DNA from: Nocardioides luti
Lineage (GTDB): Bacteria; Actinomycetota; Actinomycetes; Propionibacteriales; Nocardioidaceae
Direction: 5' to 3'
DNA: 64,000 bases
NCBI RefSeq assembly: GCF_014212315.1
Contig: NZ_JACKXE010000001.1
Coordinates: 930,001-994,000, forward strand
The notes beneath the pieces were generated by a model. That model ran no database searches. It was not told where the DNA came from and saw only the letters and a program-made list of their open reading frames with translations. The position numbers and the translations under genes are program-made. Below are positions 46,120 to 54,795 of this stretch, piece by piece (position 1 is the stretch's first letter; each line of letters begins with the position of its first letter).

Positions 46120-46146
46120 GCGCGGCGCGAGGGACGAGCGCCGCGC
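46120..46146 (+). terminator. Hairpin after the Cys/Met enzyme gene
   Basis: A 9-bp perfect stem GCGCGGCGC/GCGCCGCGC with a 9-nt loop directly after the stop at 46116. No T-tract is present. Confidence 0.5.
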
Positions 46147-46158
46147 GTGGGCTCAGCC

Positions 46159-46212
46159 AGGTTGAGCAAGTGCCGCGACTGAGGAACGAAGTCGCGTAAG
46201 CGCGTCGAAACC
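46159..46212 (+). repeat. Dispersed 54-bp structured repeat, copy 2
   Basis: Starts AGGTTGAGCAAG, core hairpin GCGACT-GAGGAACGA-AGTCGC, ends GCGCGTCGAAACC. It aligns ungapped with the other copies. It forms an inverted pair with copy 3, 32 bp away. Confidence 0.8.
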
Positions 46213-46244
46213 GGTGGGCTGAGGCGCTCCCGCTGCGGTCACTG

Positions 46245-46298
46245 GATCTCGACGCGCTCGCGCGACCTCGTTCCTCGGTCGCGTCGCTTGCTCGATCT
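46245..46298 (-). repeat. Dispersed 54-bp structured repeat, copy 3
   Basis: Minus-strand reading starts AGATCGAGCAAG, core hairpin GCGACC-GAGGAACGA-GGTCGC, ends GCGCGTCGAGATC. A further hairpin (CCGACC ... GGTCGG, 46302-46343) follows up to the gpsA stop. Together these fill the 229-bp gap between the two convergent genes. Confidence 0.8.
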
Positions 46299-46345
46299 GG
46301 CCTGACGTCGCCCCGACCTCGTTCCTCGGTCGGAGCTCGTCAGTC

Positions 46346-47347
46346 TCAATCAGTCTCGGCCTTGGTGTCGCGGGCGATGAACGCGTCCATCATCTCCTGC
46401 GCGGTCATCCGGCCGGCGACGACGGCGTCGACGTGGTGGGCGATCGGGGCGTCGACGCCGGTGCGGGCGGCGAGCGCGAGCAGCGACGAGCACGACTTCG
46501 CGCCCTCGGCCACCTGGCGGGTCGAGGCATAGATCTCCTCGGTGGTCATGCCCTTGCCGAGCTTCTCGCCGAAGCTGCGGTTGCGCGAGAGCGGCGAGGA
46601 GCAGGTGGCGACCAGGTCGCCGAGCCCGGCCAGCCCCATCAGGGTCAGCGGGTTCGCGCCGAGCGCCATCGCGAGGCGGGCGGTCTCGGCCAGCCCGCGC
46701 GTGATGACGGAGGCCGTCGTGTTGTCGCCGAAGCCCAGGCCCACCGCCATGCCGACGGCGAGACCGACGACGTTCTTGTAGGCGCCACCGAGCTCGCAGC
46801 CCAGGACGTCGACGCTGGTGTACGGACGGAAGGCGGGGGCGTGGCAGCGCGCCTGGATCTGCTTGGCGACGTCCTCGTCGGCGCAGGCCACCACCGAGGC
46901 GGCGGGCTCGCGGCGGGCGATCTCCATGGCGAGGTTCGGCCCGCTGACGACGGCGATCCGCTCGGGTCCGGCCCCGGTGACCTCGGCGATCACCTCGCTC
47001 ATCCGCTTGAGGCTGCCGAGCTCGACGCCCTTCATCATCGAGACGAGCACGGCGTCCTTCTGGAGGTACGGCGCCCAATCGGTGAGGTTCTCGCGCAGGG
47101 TCTGCGAGGGGGTGGCGAGCACGACGAGGTCGGCGCCGTGGGCGGCCTTCTCGACGTCGGTGGTCGCGGAGACCGACGGCGGGAGCTCGACGCCGGGCAG
47201 GTAGTCGGGGTTCTCGCGCTGGCCGTTGATCGCGTCGACGACCTCGTCGCGGCGTGCCCAGAGCGTCACGTCGTTGCCGGCGTCGGCCAGCACCATGGAG
47301 AAGGCGGTGCCCCAGGACCCGGCGCTGAAGATCGCGACCTTGCTCAT
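46346..47347 (-). CDS. gpsA: Glycerol-3-phosphate dehydrogenase [NAD(P)+]
   Basis: A 333-aa enzyme making sn-glycerol-3-phosphate for phospholipids. The NAD site VAIFSAGSWGTAFSMVLAD (about residues 4-22) has Ser in place of the first usual Gly of GxGxxG (GAGSWG is typical; here SAGSWG). VSMMKGVE, VSGPNLAMEIA, ELGGAYKNVVGLAVGMA (catalytic Lys), and GLAGLGDLVATC with SRNRSFGEKLGKG are conserved. ATG at 47347 overlaps the acyltransferase stop by 4 bp. Confidence 0.95.
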   Translation of the reverse strand: MSKVAIFSAGSWGTAFSMVLADAGNDVTLWARRDEVVDAINGQRENPDYLPGVELPPSVSATTDVEKAAHGADLVVLATPSQTLRENLTDWAPYLQKDAVLVSMMKGVELGSLKRMSEVIAEVTGAGPERIAVVSGPNLAMEIARREPAASVVACADEDVAKQIQARCHAPAFRPYTSVDVLGCELGGAYKNVVGLAVGMAVGLGFGDNTTASVITRGLAETARLAMALGANPLTLMGLAGLGDLVATCSSPLSRNRSFGEKLGKGMTTEEIYASTRQVAEGAKSCSSLLALAARTGVDAPIAHHVDAVVAGRMTAQEMMDAFIARDTKAETD

Positions 47348-48129
47348 GCGGTGTCCTTCTTGTGCGTCTTGGGGGTCTTGTCGGTGCGGTGCGGGTTGCC
47401 GGTCGGGCGGACGCCGGACCGGCGGGGGTCGTAGCGCTCGGCGGGTGCGGTCTCGCCGCGGATCTCCTCGACGAGCGCGGTCACGGCGGCCATGATCCGG
47501 TCGGTGGCCTGCTGCACGACCGCCGGGGTGCGCTCCAGCGCCGCCAGGTCCGCGAGGTCCACGGGGGCGCCGGCCTTCATGGTGATCCGCTTGCGCGGGA
47601 AGAGGTGGGGTGTCTTGGTGTACGGCGCGAGCAGCTCCTGCGCGCCCCACTGCCCGACCGGGATCACCGGGCAGCCCGTCTCCAGCGCGATCCGGGCGGC
47701 CCCCGACTTGCCGGTCATCGGCCACAGCGCCGGGTCGCGGGTCAGCGTGCCCTCGGGGTAGACCACGACGCACTCCCCGGCCCGCACGGCCGCGACGGCC
47801 GCGTCGTACGCCCCGACGGCGTTCTTGCTCAGCCGCTCCACCGGGATCTGCCCGGCGGCGGTGAGGAAGCCACCGAGGGCCTTGTTGCGGAACAGCCCGG
47901 ACTTGGCGAGGTAGCGCGGCAGCCGGCCGTGGTCGTAGACGAAGTGCGCGGCGGTCAGCGGGTCGACGTGCGAGAGGTGGTTGAAGATCACCAGGCAGCC
48001 GCCGGTGGCGGGCACCCGCTCGCCGTCGATCCAGGTGCGCTTCGTGGTGGCGAGGAGCAGCGGCTTGATGATGGGCACCGCGAGGTTCCATGCCCAGCCG
48101 CGCTCCTGCTGCAGCTTGCGAACCGTCAC
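47344..48129 (-). CDS. Lysophospholipid acyltransferase (PlsC family)
   Basis: A 261-aa membrane-associated acyltransferase, 1-acylglycerol-3-phosphate type. The catalytic HX4D block is VIFNHLSHVDPL (about residues 47-58), followed by GLFRNKALGGFLTAAGQIPV and VVYPEGTLTRDP. The tail is basic (PHRTDKTPKTHKKDTA). GTG at 48129. Coupling to gpsA makes biochemical sense: gpsA supplies the glycerol-3-phosphate backbone that acyltransferases use. Confidence 0.9.
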   Translation of the reverse strand: MTVRKLQQERGWAWNLAVPIIKPLLLATTKRTWIDGERVPATGGCLVIFNHLSHVDPLTAAHFVYDHGRLPRYLAKSGLFRNKALGGFLTAAGQIPVERLSKNAVGAYDAAVAAVRAGECVVVYPEGTLTRDPALWPMTGKSGAARIALETGCPVIPVGQWGAQELLAPYTKTPHLFPRKRITMKAGAPVDLADLAALERTPAVVQQATDRIMAAVTALVEEIRGETAPAERYDPRRSGVRPTGNPHRTDKTPKTHKKDTA

Positions 48130-48269
48130 GTGCGTCCTCGCCGTTCCTCAGGCCCGGGGGCCGTGACGCGCCTTACGTCGAGTGCAGGCTACTCGGTCGC
48201 CACCCCTCCCCGTCTCGTCACGACACACCCCGGCGCGCCTCCGTCGGGGCGCCTGACAGGATCGTGGGG

Positions 48270-48884
48270 ATGTCCCTGCAGCAGTACGCCGTCGTCGTGC
48301 CGGTCAAGCCGCCCGCCGTCGGCAAGTCCCGCCTCGTCCGCGCCACCGACGACGACCGTCGCGCCCTGGCCGCCGCCTTCGCGCTCGACACCGTCAGCGC
48401 CTGCCTGGCCGCCTCCCGGGTGGCCCAGGTGCTCGTCGTGACCGACGACGTGCCGTTCGCCGCGCAGCTCGGGCGGCTCGGGTGCGCCGCGATCCCCGAC
48501 GGCGTCTCCGGCGACCTCAACGGCAGCCTGCGCGAGGCCGCGGCCGAGGCACGCCGCCGCTGGCCGGACCTCGTCGGCGTCGCGCTGTGCGCGGACCTGC
48601 CGGCGCTGCGGCCCGAGGACCTCGACGCGGCCCTGGCGGCCGCCCTGCCCGGCCGGGCCGCGTTCGTCGCGGACGCCGAGCGGGTGGGCACGACGCTCTA
48701 CACCGCGCCGTACGACGAGTTCGACCCGCGCTTCGGCGTCGAGTCCCGGGAGGCGCACCTCGACGCCGGCGCCCTCGAGATCGCCGGCGACCTGGTGACG
48801 CTGCGCCGCGACGTCGACGACACCGAGGACCTGCGGGCGGCTGCGGCGCTGGGCCTCGGACCGCACACCCGCGCCCTGGTCTGA
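48270..48884 (+). CDS. cofC: 2-phospho-L-lactate/phosphoenolpyruvate guanylyltransferase (CofC/FbiD)
   Basis: A 204-aa nucleotidyltransferase of coenzyme F420 synthesis. [17 protein letters not shown] is the nucleotide loop, then [37 protein letters not shown] and [23 protein letters not shown] are typical. In mycobacteria the orthologue FbiD uses phosphoenolpyruvate. ATG at 48270, about 140 bp from the divergent acyltransferase gene. The rest of the F420 pathway (fbiA/B/C) is not in the window. Confidence 0.9.
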   Translation: MSLQQYAVVVPVKPPAVGKSRLVRATDDDRRALAAAFALDTVSACLAASRVAQVLVVTDDVPFAAQLGRLGCAAIPDGVSGDLNGSLREAAAEARRRWPDLVGVALCADLPALRPEDLDAALAAALPGRAAFVADAERVGTTLYTAPYDEFDPRFGVESREAHLDAGALEIAGDLVTLRRDVDDTEDLRAAAALGLGPHTRALV

Positions 48885-48900
48885 GCGACTCCAGGGAACG

Positions 48901-48940
48901 ACGGTGGGCCACCACCCCGACCGGGGTGGTGGCCCACCGT
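48901..48940. terminator. Bidirectional terminator between cofC and hup
   Basis: An 18-bp perfect stem (ACGGTGGGCCACCACCCC and its complement) with loop GACC, between two convergent genes. The transcript on either strand can form it. No T-tract is present. Confidence 0.75.
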
Positions 48941-48971
48941 GCTGCTGCTGGTGCTGCCCGTCCTGCGCTGG

Positions 48972-49673
48972 TCAGGACTTCTTGGCGGCGGCCTTCTTCG
49001 CGGGCGCCTTCTTGGCCGGGGCCTTCTTCGCCGGCGCCTTCTTGGCGGCGGCGGCCTTGGCCGGGGCCTTCTTCGCCGTGCTGGTGCTGGTCGTCTTCGC
49101 GGCGCTCGTCGTCGAGGCCTTCTTGGCCGGTGCCTTCTTGGCCGCGGTCGTGGTGGAAGCCTTCTTGGCCGGCGCCTTCTTGGCGGCGGTCTTCGCCGGC
49201 GCCTTCTTGGCGGCGGTCGTGGAGGCCTTCTTGGCGGTCGTCTTGGCGGGAGCCTTCTTCGCCGGCGCCTTCTTCGTGCCGCCGGGTGCGGCCTTCTTGG
49301 CCACGGACGCCGCAGCGCCCGCGGTGGCGGTCGCCGTCGCGGTCGCCTTCTTGGCGGCCGCAGCCGGGGCGGCGAGGGTCAGCTTCGGCAGCTTCTTCGC
49401 GCCGGAGACGACGTTCTTGAGGTCGGCGCCGGGGCTGAACTTCGGCACGGCCTTCTTCTTCGACTTGATCCGCGCACCGGTCTGCGGGTTGCGGACCCAC
49501 CGAGCCTCCCGGATGCGCTTCTCGAAGGAGCCGAAGCCCGTGATGGCGACCTTCTCGCCCTTCGCCACCTCGCGGGTGATCGTGTCCAGGACGGACTCGA
49601 GCGCGTGAGCGGCAGCCTTGCGATTCCCCTCGTAACGCGCAGCAAGCGCGTCGATGAGCTGAGACTTGTTCAC
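48972..49673 (-). CDS. hup: HU-family DNA-binding protein with histone-H1-like tail
   Basis: A 233-aa nucleoid protein. Residues 1-95 are [32 protein letters not shown], then the DNA-arm motif [23 protein letters not shown]. Residues 115-233 are a tail of Lys/Ala/Pro repeats (KKAPAKK units, ~13 copies), as in mycobacterial HupB and Streptomyces HupS. The tail binds DNA and can be modified on Lys. The GTG at 49673 follows GGAAGGGAAG. A candidate promoter lies at 49730-49758. Confidence 0.95.
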   Translation of the reverse strand: MNKSQLIDALAARYEGNRKAAAHALESVLDTITREVAKGEKVAITGFGSFEKRIREARWVRNPQTGARIKSKKKAVPKFSPGADLKNVVSGAKKLPKLTLAAPAAAAKKATATATATAGAAASVAKKAAPGGTKKAPAKKAPAKTTAKKASTTAAKKAPAKTAAKKAPAKKASTTTAAKKAPAKKASTTSAAKTTSTSTAKKAPAKAAAAKKAPAKKAPAKKAPAKKAAAKKS

Positions 49674-49729
49674 TAGCTTCCCTTCCAATGAACCCATGGG
49701 CCGAGCCCGTGCTCGACTTGCTGCAACGC

Positions 49730-49758
49730 ACGCTAGGCACACGTGGCCCTCGTCACAA
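49730..49758 (-). promoter_or_regulatory. hup: Candidate sigma-A promoter of hup
   Basis: On the minus strand TTGTGA (49758-49753) and TAGCGT (49735-49730) are separated by exactly 17 bp. The -10 fits the TAnnnT form, giving a leader of ~50 nt before the hup GTG. Confidence 0.5.
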
Positions 49759-49857
49759 TCACCGCGCGGCTGTTTTCCCCTTATTTCTCGGGGCGCTTGC
49801 ACGTCGTGCAGCACCGTCTGGTAGTGAGCGCGACCACCGCGCACCTGACACCAAGAG

Positions 49858-49887
49858 GAGAATCCCCAGCCAGGCTTGGGGATTCTC
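49858..49887. other. Hairpin in the hup/GNAT divergent region
   Basis: GAGAATCCCC + AGCC ... GGCT + GGGGATTCTC forms a stem of ~14 bp with one bulge, in the 305-bp gap between two genes read away from each other. It would lie in the leader of the GNAT gene, about 90 bp before its start. Nothing else is seen in 49759-49978. Confidence 0.55.
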
Positions 49888-49978
49888 GATCGAGCGGGGC
49901 ATGGGACCGCGGTTTTCGCCCCCAGGACAGGGGAAACGGCGTCGCCGCGACCCGCACCCCGCGTCTAGGGTCGGCGCC

Positions 49979-50659
49979 GTGCAGCCCGGAATGTGCGACC
50001 TCGTCGACACCTGGTGGTGCGACCTGTTCGGCATCACCCGCGACGAGCTGTGGCAAGCAGCCACGGTGCAGCCGCACGGACGGCTCGAGGGGTACGCCGG
50101 GTTGTTCGTCGCCTGGCGGGACCACGGGGTCCACGTCTCGGCGCCGCAGTCCGCCGAGGTCGTCCCGCTGCCGCCGCCTGACTCCTGGACGTCGTACGCC
50201 GCCTCGATCGGCGGGACCGTGATCGGCCCGGCGACCCACCACTACCTGGACGTGGACCCGGGGCCGGACCCGCGGGTGGTGCGGGTGGAGGTCGCCGACC
50301 TGGCGGAGCTGCGCGCGGTCGTGACCGACGAGGAGTGGTGGGAGTCGGGCTCCTCCGACGACGACGTCGAGGTCGCGTTCGGGCTCGTCGAGGACGGCGC
50401 GCTGGTCGCGGCCGCGTCGCTGTCGCCGTACGCCGGCAGCCCCCGCGACCTCGGGGTGCTCGTCGCCCCGTCGCACCGCGGCCGGCGCCTCGTCGATGCC
50501 GTCGGGCGGACCGCGGCGTCGTACGCGATCCGCGAGCACCGGGTGGCCCGCTGGGTCGCCCGCACCGCCAACACCGCGTCGATGGCGGCCGCGGCGCGGC
50601 TGGGCTTCGAGCCGTGGTGCGAGCAGCTCGCGGTGCGGCTGCCGACGACGACCCCGTAG
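49979..50659 (+). CDS. GNAT family N-acetyltransferase
   Basis: A 226-aa protein. The C-terminal half shows a GNAT fold: DLGVLVAPSHRGRRLVDAV (acetyl-CoA pyrophosphate loop, R/Q-x-x-G-x-R/A variant) and ARTANTASMAAAARLGFEP (N-terminal part of the final helix). The first ~100 residues are specific. The substrate is unknown. GTG at 49979 was chosen; an ATG four codons in (49991) is possible. It converges on leuD. Confidence 0.72.
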   Translation: MQPGMCDLVDTWWCDLFGITRDELWQAATVQPHGRLEGYAGLFVAWRDHGVHVSAPQSAEVVPLPPPDSWTSYAASIGGTVIGPATHHYLDVDPGPDPRVVRVEVADLAELRAVVTDEEWWESGSSDDDVEVAFGLVEDGALVAAASLSPYAGSPRDLGVLVAPSHRGRRLVDAVGRTAASYAIREHRVARWVARTANTASMAAAARLGFEPWCEQLAVRLPTTTP

Positions 50660-50704
50660 ACGAAGGAGGATCTGCGGCACCTGGTGCCGGAGATCCGCCT
50701 TCGT
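50660..50704. terminator. Bidirectional terminator between the GNAT gene and leuD
   Basis: A 22-bp stem with two mismatches, ACGAAGG(A)GGATCT ... AGATCC(G)CCTTCGT, whose loop is about 1 nt plus CGGCACC/GGTGCCG inner pairs. It lies in the 66-bp gap between convergent genes. Confidence 0.7.
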
Positions 50705-50725
50705 CGTACCGCGTCGCGCGGGGCC

Positions 50726-51325
50726 CTACTGCGTGGCGGGCTTCCAGCTCGGGCGGGTGGCCTCGTAGGCCGTGATGTCGTCGGCGTGGCCGAGGGTGAT
50801 GCCGACGTCGTCGAGCCCCTCGAGCAGCCGCCAGCGGGTGTAGTCGTCGATGTCGAAGGAGTCCTCGATCGCGTCCGGGCCCTCGCCGGCGCGCACGGTG
50901 CGCGACTCGAGGTCGACGGTGATCGCGGCGCCCGGCTCGTCCTCGAGGAGGTCCCAGAGCCGCTGCACGACCTTCTCGTCGACCTGGGCAGCGAGCAGGC
51001 CGGCCTTGCCGGAGTTGCCGCGGAAGATGTCGCCGAAGCGGGGTGAGATCACGGCCTTGAAGCCGTAGTTCTGCAGGGCCCACACGGCGTGCTCGCGCGA
51101 GGAGCCGGTGCCGAAGTCGGGGCCCGCGACGAGGATCGTGCCCCCGGCGTACCGCGCGTCGTTCAGGACGAAGGCCGGGTCGTTGCGCCAGGCCGCGAAG
51201 AGGCCGTCCTCGAAGCCGGTGCGCGTGACCCGCTTGAGGTAGACCGCCGGGATGATCTGGTCGGTGTCGACGTTGCTGCGGCGCAGCGGCACGCCCTGGC
51301 CGGTGTGGCTGGTGAAGGCATCCAT
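50726..51325 (-). CDS. leuD: 3-isopropylmalate dehydratase small subunit
   Basis: A 199-aa swivel-domain subunit of the leucine pathway isomerase. [21 protein letters not shown] (residues 12-32), [30 protein letters not shown] and [17 protein letters not shown] are diagnostic. It partners LeuC to convert 2-isopropylmalate to 3-isopropylmalate. ATG at 51325, 3 bp after the leuC stop. The gene ends with a QSWKPATQ-like tail. Confidence 0.96.
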   Translation of the reverse strand: MDAFTSHTGQGVPLRRSNVDTDQIIPAVYLKRVTRTGFEDGLFAAWRNDPAFVLNDARYAGGTILVAGPDFGTGSSREHAVWALQNYGFKAVISPRFGDIFRGNSGKAGLLAAQVDEKVVQRLWDLLEDEPGAAITVDLESRTVRAGEGPDAIEDSFDIDDYTRWRLLEGLDDVGITLGHADDITAYEATRPSWKPATQ

Positions 51326-51328
51326 GAG

Positions 51329-52732
51329 TCAGTCCTCCAGGTCGGCCGGGGACGAGAGCGTCCCGCGGATGGCGGTGGCAGCGGCGACGGGCACGGAGAC
51401 CAGGTGGGTACGCCCCCCCTTGCCCTGCCGGCCCTCGAAGTTGCGGTTGGATGTCGACGCGCTGCGCTCGCCGGGGGCGAGCTGGTCGGGGTTCATGCCC
51501 AGGCACATCGAGCAGCCGGCGCCGCGCCACTCGGCGCCCGCCTCCTTGAACACGACGTCCAGGCCCTCCTCCTCGGCCTGCAGGCGCACGCGCACCGAGC
51601 CGGGGACGACGAGCAGGCGGGTGTCCTTGTCGACGTGCCGGCCCTTGATGATGTCGGCGGCCAGGCGCAGGTCCTCGATGCGGCCGTTGGTGCAGGAGCC
51701 GACGAAGACGGTGTCGACCTTGACCTCGCGCATGGGGGTGCCGGGCTCGAGGGCCATGTACTCGCAGGCCTTCTCGGCGGCGATCCGGTCCTGGCTGTCC
51801 TCGAACTGCTCGGGGAACGGCACGGACCCACCCAGCGGGACGCCCTGGCCGGGGTTGGTGCCCCAGGTGACGAACGGCGTCATCTCGGCGGCGTCGAGGA
51901 CGATCTCCTTGTCGAACTCGGCGTCGTCGTCGGTGACGAGCGTCTTCCAGTGCTCGACCGCCGCGTCCCAGTCGGCGCCCTTCGGCGCCTCGGCGCGGCC
52001 CTCGATGTAGTCGAAGGTCGTCTGGTCGGGGGCGATCAGCCCGGCCTTGGCGCCCCACTCGATGCTCATGTTGCACACGGTCATCCGGGCCTCCATCGAG
52101 AGCTCCTCGATGGCCTGGCCGCGGTACTCGACGATGTAGCCCTGACCGCCGCCGGTGCCGGTGTGCGTGATCAGGGTGAGGACGAGGTCCTTGGCGGTGA
52201 CGCCGGCCGGGAGCGAGCCGTTGATCGTGACCGCCATCGTCTTCGGCTTGGCCTGCATCAGCGTCTGCGTCGCGAGGACGTGCTCGACCTCCGACGTGCC
52301 GATGCCGAAGGCGATCGCCCCGAAGGCGCCGTGCGTGCTGGTGTGGCTGTCGCCGCAGACGATCGTCATGCCGGGCTGGGTCAGGCCGAGCTGCGGGCCG
52401 ACCACGTGCACGATGCCCTGCTCGATGTCGCCCAGCGGGTGCAGCCGGACACCGAACTCCTCGGCGTTGCGGCGCAGCGTCTCGACCTGGGTCCGCGAGA
52501 CGGGGTCCGCGATCGGCTTGTCCCAGTCGACCGTCGGGACGTTGTGGTCCTCGGTCGCCAGGGTGAGGTCGGGACGGCGTACGGCGCGGCCCGCGAGGCG
52601 CAGCCCGTCGAACGCCTGGGGCGACGTCACCTCGTGGATCAGGTGGAGATCGATGAACAGCAGGTCCGGTTCTCCGTCTGCGGCCCGGACGACGTGCTCG
52701 TCCCAGACCTTCTCGGCCAGGGTCTTGCCCAT
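51329..52732 (-). CDS. leuC: 3-isopropylmalate dehydratase large subunit
   Basis: A 467-aa aconitase-family protein with a [4Fe-4S] cluster. [46 protein letters not shown] (cluster Cys) and [12 protein letters not shown] (two cluster Cys) are canonical. ATG at 52732 ([15 protein letters not shown]) is the family start and GGGAGAAC precedes it; an upstream ATG is discarded. It is divergent from an IclR regulator, with a 108-bp shared region. Confidence 0.96.
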   Translation of the reverse strand: MGKTLAEKVWDEHVVRAADGEPDLLFIDLHLIHEVTSPQAFDGLRLAGRAVRRPDLTLATEDHNVPTVDWDKPIADPVSRTQVETLRRNAEEFGVRLHPLGDIEQGIVHVVGPQLGLTQPGMTIVCGDSHTSTHGAFGAIAFGIGTSEVEHVLATQTLMQAKPKTMAVTINGSLPAGVTAKDLVLTLITHTGTGGGQGYIVEYRGQAIEELSMEARMTVCNMSIEWGAKAGLIAPDQTTFDYIEGRAEAPKGADWDAAVEHWKTLVTDDDAEFDKEIVLDAAEMTPFVTWGTNPGQGVPLGGSVPFPEQFEDSQDRIAAEKACEYMALEPGTPMREVKVDTVFVGSCTNGRIEDLRLAADIIKGRHVDKDTRLLVVPGSVRVRLQAEEEGLDVVFKEAGAEWRGAGCSMCLGMNPDQLAPGERSASTSNRNFEGRQGKGGRTHLVSVPVAAATAIRGTLSSPADLED

Positions 52733-52826
52733 GACGTTCTCCCTCACATCCCGGTGGTCGACGCGGTCCGGACCACCCCTCGGTTCACGTCACACACCCT
52801 AACGCTTGCATCCCATGATCTGAGAC

Positions 52827-52838
52827 GGCAGTATTGCC
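52827..52838. promoter_or_regulatory. Candidate IclR-type operator between leuC and its divergent regulator
   Basis: GGCA-GTAT-TGCC is a 4-bp inverted repeat two bases before the ATG of the regulator; immediately beyond it CCATATGG (52837-52844) is a second small palindrome covering the start codon. The placement suits autoregulation and control of leuCD. Confidence 0.35.
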
Positions 52839-52840
52839 AT

Positions 52841-53563
52841 ATGGACAACACCAGCGGAGTGGGCGTGCTCGACAAGGCCGCCCTCGTGCTCACCGCCCTC
52901 GAGTCGGGACCCGCCACCCTCGCCGGTCTCGTCGCCGGAACCGGCCTCGCCCGACCCACCGCGCACCGCCTCGCGGTCGCCCTGGAGCACCACCGGCTGG
53001 TGGCCCGCGACATGCAGGGACGCTTCGTCCTCGGCCCCCGGCTGGCCGAGCTCTCGGCGGCCGCCGGCGAGGACCGCCTGCTCGCCACGGCCGGCCCGGT
53101 CCTGGCCCGCCTGCGCGACATCACCGGCGAGTCCGCCCAGCTCTGGCGCCGTCAGGGCGAGCACCGCGTGTGCGTCGCCGCCGCCGAGCGCCCCTCCGGC
53201 CTGCGCGACACGATCCCGGTCGGCTCGCAGCTCACCATGCGGGCCGGCTCGGCCGCCCAGGTGCTGCTCGCCTGGGAGGACCCGGAGCGCATGCACCGCG
53301 GCCTGCAGAACGCCGCCTTCTCCGCCGCCGCCCTGTCCGGCATCCGCCGCCGCGGCTGGGCGCAGTCGGTCGGCGAGCGCGAGCAGGGCGTCGCGTCCGT
53401 CTCCGCCCCCGTCCGCTCCCCCGGCGGCAAGATCATCGCCGCGGTCTCCGTCTCGGGCCCGCTCGAGCGCCTGTCGCGCCAGCCCGGCCGCATGCACGCC
53501 CCCGCCGTCCTCGCCGCCGCCGAGCGGCTGTCCGAGTCCCTGCGCCGCGCCGCCGCCGAATAG
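52841..53563 (+). CDS. IclR family transcriptional regulator (NdgR/AreB-like)
   Basis: A 240-aa protein: an N-terminal winged helix (VLDKAALVLTALESGPATLAGLV then ARPTAHRLAVALEHHRLV, about residues 9-55) and an IclR effector domain (QLWRRQGEHRVCVAAAERPSGLRDTIPVGSQLTMRAGSAAQ). In Streptomyces the orthologue at this exact position, divergent from leuC, is NdgR/AreB, which binds the leuCD promoter. ATG at 52841, possibly leaderless since few bases separate likely promoter elements from it. Confidence 0.9.
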   Translation: MDNTSGVGVLDKAALVLTALESGPATLAGLVAGTGLARPTAHRLAVALEHHRLVARDMQGRFVLGPRLAELSAAAGEDRLLATAGPVLARLRDITGESAQLWRRQGEHRVCVAAAERPSGLRDTIPVGSQLTMRAGSAAQVLLAWEDPERMHRGLQNAAFSAAALSGIRRRGWAQSVGEREQGVASVSAPVRSPGGKIIAAVSVSGPLERLSRQPGRMHAPAVLAAAERLSESLRRAAAE

Positions 53564-53575
53564 CCGAGTGAGCGC

Positions 53576-53603
53576 CCTCGGCGCGAGCGTGCTCGCGCCG
53601 AGG
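53576..53603 (+). terminator. Terminator hairpin after the IclR gene
   Basis: A 13-bp perfect stem CCTCGGCGCGAGC/GCTCGCGCCGAGG, 12 nt past the stop; nominal loop 2 nt. No T-tract is present. Confidence 0.6.
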
Positions 53604-53613
53604 CACAGGTGCC

Positions 53614-53667
53614 AGGTCGAGTAGCCGCGCGGGCGAGGAACGAGCCCGCGACCGGCGTATCGAGACC
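53614..53667 (+). repeat. Dispersed 54-bp structured repeat, copy 4
   Basis: Starts AGGTCGAGTAGCC, core hairpin GCGGGC-GAGGAACGA-GCCCGC, ends GGCGTATCGAGACC. The two ends are identical to copy 1 while the stem differs at three paired positions. Confidence 0.8.
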
Positions 53668-53674
53668 CGCGCAG

Positions 53675-54223
53675 TCAGGCGATCAGTCCCAGCTCCAGCC
53701 CGGCGAGCATCAGGGCCGCGATGGCCTCGCTGTCGTGGATCGCGCCGCTGCGCACGAGTCCCATCGCTTCGGCCCACGGGACGACCAGCACCTCGCTGAT
53801 CCCCTCGTCGGCCGCACCGTGCCCCACGTCTTCGAGCCCCGTCAGCCCGCGCGCCAGGAACACGTCGGCGCGCGCGTTCGCGACGCCGTTCAGCGCGAAG
53901 AACTGCCCCAGCCGCGTCCAGCTCGACGCCGTACGCCCCGTCTCCTCCAGCAGCTCCCGCTGGGCGGCCGCCAGCGGGTCCTCCCCGTCCGACCCACCCG
54001 CGGGCACCTCGATCGACTCGCGGTCAATCGGGTAGCGGTGGAGCCGCACCAGCAGCACCTCGCCGGCCGCAGTGACCGGCACGACGAACACCGCCGGGTG
54101 CTTCATCTCCACCACGCCGTACACCCCGGCGGAGCCGTCCGGCCGCGTGACGTCGTCCTCGCGGACGCGGATCCAGTGGTTGTCGTACGCCGTGCGCGTC
54201 GCGTGGGTCTGCCAGCCGGTCAT
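53675..54223 (-). CDS. NUDIX hydrolase
   Basis: A 182-aa protein. The Nudix box is split as GGSDGEDPLAAAQRELLEETG (GX5EX7REUXEEXGU, about residues 74-95). It follows VVRLHRYPIDRESIEVPAG, which resembles ADP-ribose pyrophosphatases. The precise substrate is unknown. ATG at 54223. It is convergent with the IclR gene and separated from the ogt operon by 91 bp. Confidence 0.9.
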   Translation of the reverse strand: MTGWQTHATRTAYDNHWIRVREDDVTRPDGSAGVYGVVEMKHPAVFVVPVTAAGEVLLVRLHRYPIDRESIEVPAGGSDGEDPLAAAQRELLEETGRTASSWTRLGQFFALNGVANARADVFLARGLTGLEDVGHGAADEGISEVLVVPWAEAMGLVRSGAIHDSEAIAALMLAGLELGLIA

Positions 54224-54259
54224 CGCGCCAGCGTGCCACGGCAGCACCACCCAACCGTC

Positions 54260-54310
54260 TGCAGATGCGCCGACTCGACCCCCCTCAGCGCGTGCAGATG
54301 CGCCGACTCG
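54260..54310. repeat. 18-bp direct repeat pair
   Basis: TGCAGATGCGCCGACTCG occurs at 54260-54277 and 54293-54310, a 33-bp period, in the 91 bp between the NUDIX start and the ogt stop. Confidence 0.85.
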
Positions 54311-54314
54311 GCAC

Positions 54315-54794
54315 CTAGAAGAGGGCGTCCTGCTCGAGCTCGAGGAGGAGCTGCTTGCGCTCGAGACCGCCGGCGTAGCCGGTCAGGGTGCCGTTGGCGC
54401 CGATGACGCGGTGGCACGGGATCACGATCGGGATCGGGTTGCGGCCGTTGGCCAGGCCGACGGCGCGGGAGGCGGCGTTGGTCAGGCCGAGGCGCCCGGC
54501 GACCTGGCCGTACGACGCGGTCTCGCCGTAGCCGATCTCCTGCAGCTGGGCCCAGACCCGCTGCTGGAAGGCGCTGCCGACCGGGGCGAGCGGGAGGTCG
54601 AAGTCCTTGAGCTCGCGGGCGAAGTACGCCCCGAGCTGACGGGCGCACTCGGCGAGCACGGGGTGGGCGTCGTCGCGCGGGCCCCGGACCCGGCCGTCGG
54701 CGTCGCCGAACGGCGAGAACTCGATGGCGGTGATCCGCCCGGCCTGCTCAACCAGCCGCAGCTCGCCGATGGGTGAGTCGATCACGGTCCACAT
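54315..54794 (-). CDS. ogt: Methylated-DNA--protein-cysteine methyltransferase
   Basis: A 159-aa suicide repair enzyme for O6-methylguanine. GSAFQQRVWAQLQEIGYGETASYGQVA gives the DNA-binding helix, and IPCHRVIGANG holds the acceptor Cys (about residue 127). Starts ATG 54794, 1 bp after the Ada/AlkA stop, so it is co-transcribed. Confidence 0.95.
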   Translation of the reverse strand: MWTVIDSPIGELRLVEQAGRITAIEFSPFGDADGRVRGPRDDAHPVLAECARQLGAYFARELKDFDLPLAPVGSAFQQRVWAQLQEIGYGETASYGQVAGRLGLTNAASRAVGLANGRNPIPIVIPCHRVIGANGTLTGYAGGLERKQLLLELEQDALF

Positions 54795-54795
54795 G

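Noticed and set aside
53614..53667. Attachment site or integron attC-like element for the 54-bp repeats
   Set aside because: No integrase or cassette genes were seen; copies occur at several unrelated gene ends, which suits a dispersed repeat better.
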